DNA from: an uncultured Lachnospiraceae bacterium
Lineage (GTDB): Bacteria; Bacillota; Clostridia; Lachnospirales; Lachnospiraceae
Assembly: GCA_946549155.1 (NCBI GenBank)
Contig: CAMNQN010000045.1
Span: forward strand, 1 to 17,636
Length of the DNA stretch: 17,636 bases
Direction of reading: 5' to 3'
Below the pieces are notes generated by a model. The model was not told the DNA's origin. It worked only from the letters and a program-made list of their open reading frames with translations, and made no database searches. Numbering within the stretch: position 1 is the first letter of the stretch; every line of letters begins with the position of its first letter. The position numbers and the translations under genes were made by a program. This document shows positions 14,780 to 17,636 of the stretch, piece after piece.

Positions 14780-14850
14780 TTGGATTCCCGGAAGATCAGC
14801 GATGCAGGATATTACTTGGATTCCCGGAAGGGGATGAACGATGCAGGGAT
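14780..14850. repeat. Two-copy direct repeat containing TTCCCGGAA palindromes
   Basis: TTGGATTCCCGGAAG occurs at 14780-14794 and again at 14816-14830, 36 bp apart. Each copy is followed after a variable 6-9 nt by GATGCAGG(G)AT. Each contains the perfect palindrome TTCC-C-GGAA. The pair lies about 55-125 bp upstream of the predicted DUF1461 start point, so it could be a duplicated regulator site or simply a degraded tandem duplication. Confidence 0.45.
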
Positions 14851-14954
14851 TGGGAGGGGAGGCGCACACACGGACATCTGGAAACATCTCCGGATGTATG
14901 TGTCCATGCCGCCCCGCCCCATCCTGCGTCCTGACAATATAAACTACCTAAATT

Positions 14955-15428
14955 TTAGCACAGCACCACAATCTTCCTGGGCGTGGTCTGAGGCGGTATG
15001 CTCCTGGTAGTGACGGAATAGTACACCAGCAGGAACCGGTTTCCCGGGGAGCAGGTGAAGCGCTGTCCGTTTAGGGTTTCCACCATGGTGTTTCTTCCGA
15101 TATTTAGCTGCAGGGACCGATCCTGTGCCAGCAGGTTCCTGTCGAAAAAGTTCAGCTCCACCAGCTCATTCCGGCCTGCTGCCGCGATGAGCTGGGCGAT
15201 ATACTGGGGCGGAAAAATCAGGGGGACCGGCAGACTGCTGTCGTAAAAGGCTGCCACCCGCATTCCGGGGCGAAGCTGCCTGCTGTCCACCACCACTGTT
15301 TCCGGATCCACAACAAAATTTACTATGCCGCCCTCGGCCTGCAGGGTTATCATCTGGCTGCAGCAATCGTTTCCTCTGGTACTGTTTATAATCATGCCTG
15401 TGACAGGTACTAAATTCTGAAAATCCAT
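14955..15428 (-). CDS. Conserved hypothetical protein, function unknown
   Basis: A 157-aa protein without signal peptide or membrane segment. It starts MDFQNLVPVTGMIINSTRG and goes on with NDCCSQMITLQ, an alternating hydrophobic pattern that looks beta-rich and possibly OB-like. A central PVPLIFPPQYIAQLI and a C-terminal TTRSIPPQTTPRKIVVLC look strongly constrained. I remember similar unnamed proteins in other Clostridia but no domain name or function. It stands alone, between the nifJ terminator and the DUF1461 promoter region. The ribosome binding site (GAGAG 8 nt upstream) is weaker than that of its neighbours and I see no clear promoter in the 90 nt before it. The three Cys residues (two adjacent and the last residue) might bind metal, but that is only a guess. 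Confidence 0.75.
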   Translation of the reverse strand: MDFQNLVPVTGMIINSTRGNDCCSQMITLQAEGGIVNFVVDPETVVVDSRQLRPGMRVAAFYDSSLPVPLIFPPQYIAQLIAAAGRNELVELNFFDRNLLAQDRSLQLNIGRNTMVETLNGQRFTCSPGNRFLLVYYSVTTRSIPPQTTPRKIVVLC

Positions 15429-15518
15429 TGCATGCTCTCTTCGCTTTTTTTTAATTTATGCAAATCAGCCGCGGCCTGCTACTGAATTTCGTGAATGTCA
15501 GCCATACCCGGTGCGCGC

Positions 15519-15550
15519 CAAAAAAGGGGCAGGATAAAAATCCTGCCCCT
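15519..15550 (-). terminator. Rho-independent terminator of nifJ
   Basis: On the - strand AGGGGCAGGAT and ATCCTGCCCCT form a perfect 11-bp stem around a TTTT loop, followed by TTTTTT (complement of 15520-15525). It lies 23 nt after the nifJ stop. This is a textbook intrinsic terminator and separates nifJ from the 157-aa gene. Confidence 0.93.
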
Positions 15551-15573
15551 CGACTCTTTGATCTGACTATTCC

Positions 15574-17636
15574 TTAATCCTCTTTTCCGTAAAGAGTAAC
15601 CAGCTTATTCAGATACTCAAATCTTTCCTTATTGCACTGTGCGTTCTTCGCAAACAGCTTCTCTGCTCTTGCCGGATTTGCACGCTTCAGAGAATTGTAA
15701 CGTACCTCTCCGTCAAGGAAGGCCATCAGGTCATCTGTCGGAGTCTTGGAGTCCAGAGTGAACTTGGATTCTGCCGCCGGATTGAACCGGAACAGATGCC
15801 AGTAACCGGACTTCACTGCCAGCTCTTCCTCGGTCTGAGCCTTGCTCATGCCCTTCTTGATACCATGGTTGATACAGGGAGCGTAGGCAATGATCAGGGA
15901 CGGTCCCGGATAAGCCTCTGCCTCTGCAATCGCTTTTACGGTCTGATTGTAGTCAGCGCCCATAGCGATCTGTGCAACGTATACATAGCCATAGGACATA
16001 GCGATGGAAGCCATATCTTTCTTCTTCACTTCTTTACCGCCGGCAGCGAACTGTGCCACTGCGCCGGGCTGAGTAGATTTGGAAGCCTGTCCGCCGGTAT
16101 TGGAATAAACCTCGGTATCGAATACCAGTACATTGATATCCTGTCCGGAAGCCAGCACATGGTCAACGCCGCCGAAGCCGATATCGTAAGCCCATCCGTC
16201 ACCGCCGAAGATCCACTGGGATTTCTTTGCCAGATAATCCTTATTCTTCAGGATCTCCTTGGAAGCGTCACATCCGCAGGCCTCCAGAGCCGCGATCAGT
16301 TTGTCGGTGGCAGCGCCGTTGGTAGCGCCTACTGCGTAGGTATCCAGCCAGGCCTGTCCTGCTTCCTTCACATCTGCCGGAGCATTTTCGTTGGCCATAA
16401 GTGCTTCCACTTTCGCTTTCAGGCCGCCTCTGATGGCCTTCTGAGCCAGCAGCATACCATAACCGAACTCTGCGTTATCCTCGAAGAGGGAGTTGGACCA
16501 TGCAGGACCCTGTCCCTTCTGGTTTACGGTGTAGGGTGTGGACGGTGAGGAGTTGCCCCAGATGGAGGAACATCCGGTAGCATTGGCAATATACATTCTG
16601 TCACCAAACAGCTGAGTAACCAGCTTAGCGTAAGGAGTCTCGCCGCAGCCTGCGCATGCGCCTGAGAACTCAAGCAGCGGCTGCTTGAACTGAGAGCCCT
16701 TTACGGTATTCTCTTTGAATTTCTCCACAACATCTGCCTTGGCCGGAAGCTCTACCGCATAATCGAAGTATTTCTGCTCGCCTGCGTTTGCTTCCATATT
16801 CTCCATCGCCAGAGCCTTGGCACCCTTCTTGCCCGGGCATACGTTCGCACAGGAACCGCATCCGGTACAGTCAAGAGCAGATACTACGATGGCAAACTTA
16901 TAACCAGCCATGCCGGTCATGGGCAGGGTCTTCAGTCCTTCCGGAGCTGCAGCCACTTCCTCATCCGTCATCGCTACAGGGCGGATAACAGCATGGGGGC
17001 AGACATAGGAACAACGGTTACACTGGATACAGTTCTCCGGATTCCATACCGGGATATCCACTGCGATACCGCGCTTCTCATATGCAGCTGCGCCGGAGGG
17101 TGTGGTGCCGTCCACATAATCCTTGAATGCGGATACAGGCAGGTTGTTTCCTTCCTGAGCGTTTACTGCATGCTGAATATTGTTAACGAAATCTACGACA
17201 TCCTGTCTCTTGCCGGTAACATCCTTGGCAATGATATCCTCTGCCTCAGCGTTCTTCCAGCTTTCCGGAACCTGGATCTCCACTACCTGCTTTGCGCCGG
17301 CATCGATGGCATCGTAGTTCATCTGTACGATGGCATCGCCCTTACGTCCGTAGGTAGCCTTCGCAGCGGCCTTCATCAGGTCGATGGCCTGCTCTTCCGG
17401 AATGATATTGGCCAGCTTAAAGAATGCAGACTGCAGAACGGTGTTGATACGTCCGCCAAGTCCGATTTCCTTACCGATCTTGATACCGTCGATCACATAG
17501 AATTTGATGTTGTGGTCCGCGATGAATTTCTTCACCTGTCCCGGAAGGTGCTGCTCCAGTCCTTCCATATCCCACGGGCAGTTCAGCAGGAATGTGCCGC
17601 CGTCTACCAGCTCCTGAACCATATTGTACTTGCGTA
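15574..17636 (-). CDS. nifJ: Pyruvate:ferredoxin (flavodoxin) oxidoreductase, C-terminal part
   Basis: Oxidises pyruvate with CoA to acetyl-CoA and CO2 while reducing ferredoxin (EC 1.2.7.1); cytoplasmic and central to anaerobic fermentation. The gene runs off the right edge, so about 687 C-terminal residues are visible of a single-chain enzyme that is usually about 1,170-1,180 aa. In order: the end of the gamma/CoA-binding region; a two-cluster ferredoxin domain with CIQCNRCSYVCP and CTGCGSCANVCP (fragment residues about 202-266); then the thiamine-diphosphate domain. This last has CAGCGETPY and ATGCSS, which supply ligands for the proximal [4Fe-4S] cluster, plus GGDGWAYDIGFGG for Mg-TPP binding and VYSNTGGQASKSTQPGA. 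It ends YGKED. The frame stays open to the edge (codons before the internal Met read RKYN), so the true start is outside the window. Confidence 0.97.
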   Translation of the reverse strand, partial: RKYNMVQELVDGGTFLLNCPWDMEGLEQHLPGQVKKFIADHNIKFYVIDGIKIGKEIGLGGRINTVLQSAFFKLANIIPEEQAIDLMKAAAKATYGRKGDAIVQMNYDAIDAGAKQVVEIQVPESWKNAEAEDIIAKDVTGKRQDVVDFVNNIQHAVNAQEGNNLPVSAFKDYVDGTTPSGAAAYEKRGIAVDIPVWNPENCIQCNRCSYVCPHAVIRPVAMTDEEVAAAPEGLKTLPMTGMAGYKFAIVVSALDCTGCGSCANVCPGKKGAKALAMENMEANAGEQKYFDYAVELPAKADVVEKFKENTVKGSQFKQPLLEFSGACAGCGETPYAKLVTQLFGDRMYIANATGCSSIWGNSSPSTPYTVNQKGQGPAWSNSLFEDNAEFGYGMLLAQKAIRGGLKAKVEALMANENAPADVKEAGQAWLDTYAVGATNGAATDKLIAALEACGCDASKEILKNKDYLAKKSQWIFGGDGWAYDIGFGGVDHVLASGQDINVLVFDTEVYSNTGGQASKSTQPGAVAQFAAGGKEVKKKDMASIAMSYGYVYVAQIAMGADYNQTVKAIAEAEAYPGPSLIIAYAPCINHGIKKGMSKAQTEEELAVKSGYWHLFRFNPAAESKFTLDSKTPTDDLMAFLDGEVRYNSLKRANPARAEKLFAKNAQCNKERFEYLNKLVTLYGKED

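Larger units (their letters stand above)
14699..14954. other. Intergenic regulatory region upstream of the DUF1461 operon
   Basis: This 256-nt stretch has no credible gene. Next to the DUF1461 start lies the promoter (14734-14762), and beyond it a two-copy repeat (14780-14850). An imperfect stem-loop built from ACATC/GATGT with flanking ACAC/GTGT lies at about 14865-14905. No T-run follows that stem on either strand, so it is not an obvious terminator for the 157-aa gene upstream. Confidence 0.4.

Noticed and set aside
14865..14905. Stem-loop after the 157-aa gene as its terminator
   Set aside because: The stem is imperfect (internal loops) and no T-run follows on either strand.
15796..16548. 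250-codon open frame antisense to nifJ
   Set aside because: Shadow of the nifJ reading frame; nifJ motifs in the opposite strand are unambiguous.

Overview
The window reads as chromosome of an anaerobic, fermentative Clostridia member, most likely Lachnospiraceae. The basis is the gene content: PPi-dependent phosphofructokinase, pyruvate phosphate dikinase, pyruvate:ferredoxin oxidoreductase, alpha2-type glycyl-tRNA synthetase, a DUF1461 membrane protein and a PreP-like M16C peptidase. AGGAGG-type ribosome binding sites and the order era-recO-lipoprotein-glyQS-pfp-ppdK fit the same group. This placement is inferred from remembered family knowledge, not from a search.

Layout. Positions 1-1561 (+ strand) are visibly more AT-rich than the rest. 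They hold a GntR/HutC-type regulator with a consensus promoter and a GTATATAC operator-like palindrome near its predicted start point, followed by a VOC (glyoxalase-fold) gene cut short by an in-frame TAG. From 1636 to the right edge every gene lies on the - strand. Read in the direction of transcription, these are: nifJ (5' part outside the window) with a strong terminator; a 157-aa protein of unknown function; a repeat-bearing promoter region; and then the long run DUF1461 membrane protein - degenerate GH3-like secreted protein - M16C peptidase - era - recO. An internal consensus promoter follows, then lipoprotein - glyQS - pfp. A separate regulatory region of about 420 nt then drives ppdK, which ends in a strong terminator that also closes the convergent + strand pair.

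How the genes work together. pfp and ppdK are the two enzymes that tie glycolysis to pyrophosphate, and nifJ takes the resulting pyruvate to acetyl-CoA and reduced ferredoxin, so the window carries three central steps of PPi-linked fermentation. The middle block is housekeeping (Era in ribosome assembly, RecO in recombination, GlyRS in translation) mixed with envelope or secreted proteins of unknown role.

The most interesting structure is non-coding. The predicted ppdK transcript starts almost exactly at the base of a very long hairpin (32-nt arms, G-U wobbles only in the ppdK-sense RNA), followed by a second hairpin and the Shine-Dalgarno. A CTATGA element near the Shine-Dalgarno repeats the outer strand of the first stem, so two pairings are mutually exclusive. 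I do not recognise this as a known riboswitch class. Other items for follow-up are the interrupted VOC gene, the GH3-like protein without its catalytic loop, a cysteine-free RecO, and paired TTCCCGGAA palindromes upstream of the DUF1461 promoter. I see no tRNA, rRNA, CRISPR array, insertion sequence or prophage gene.
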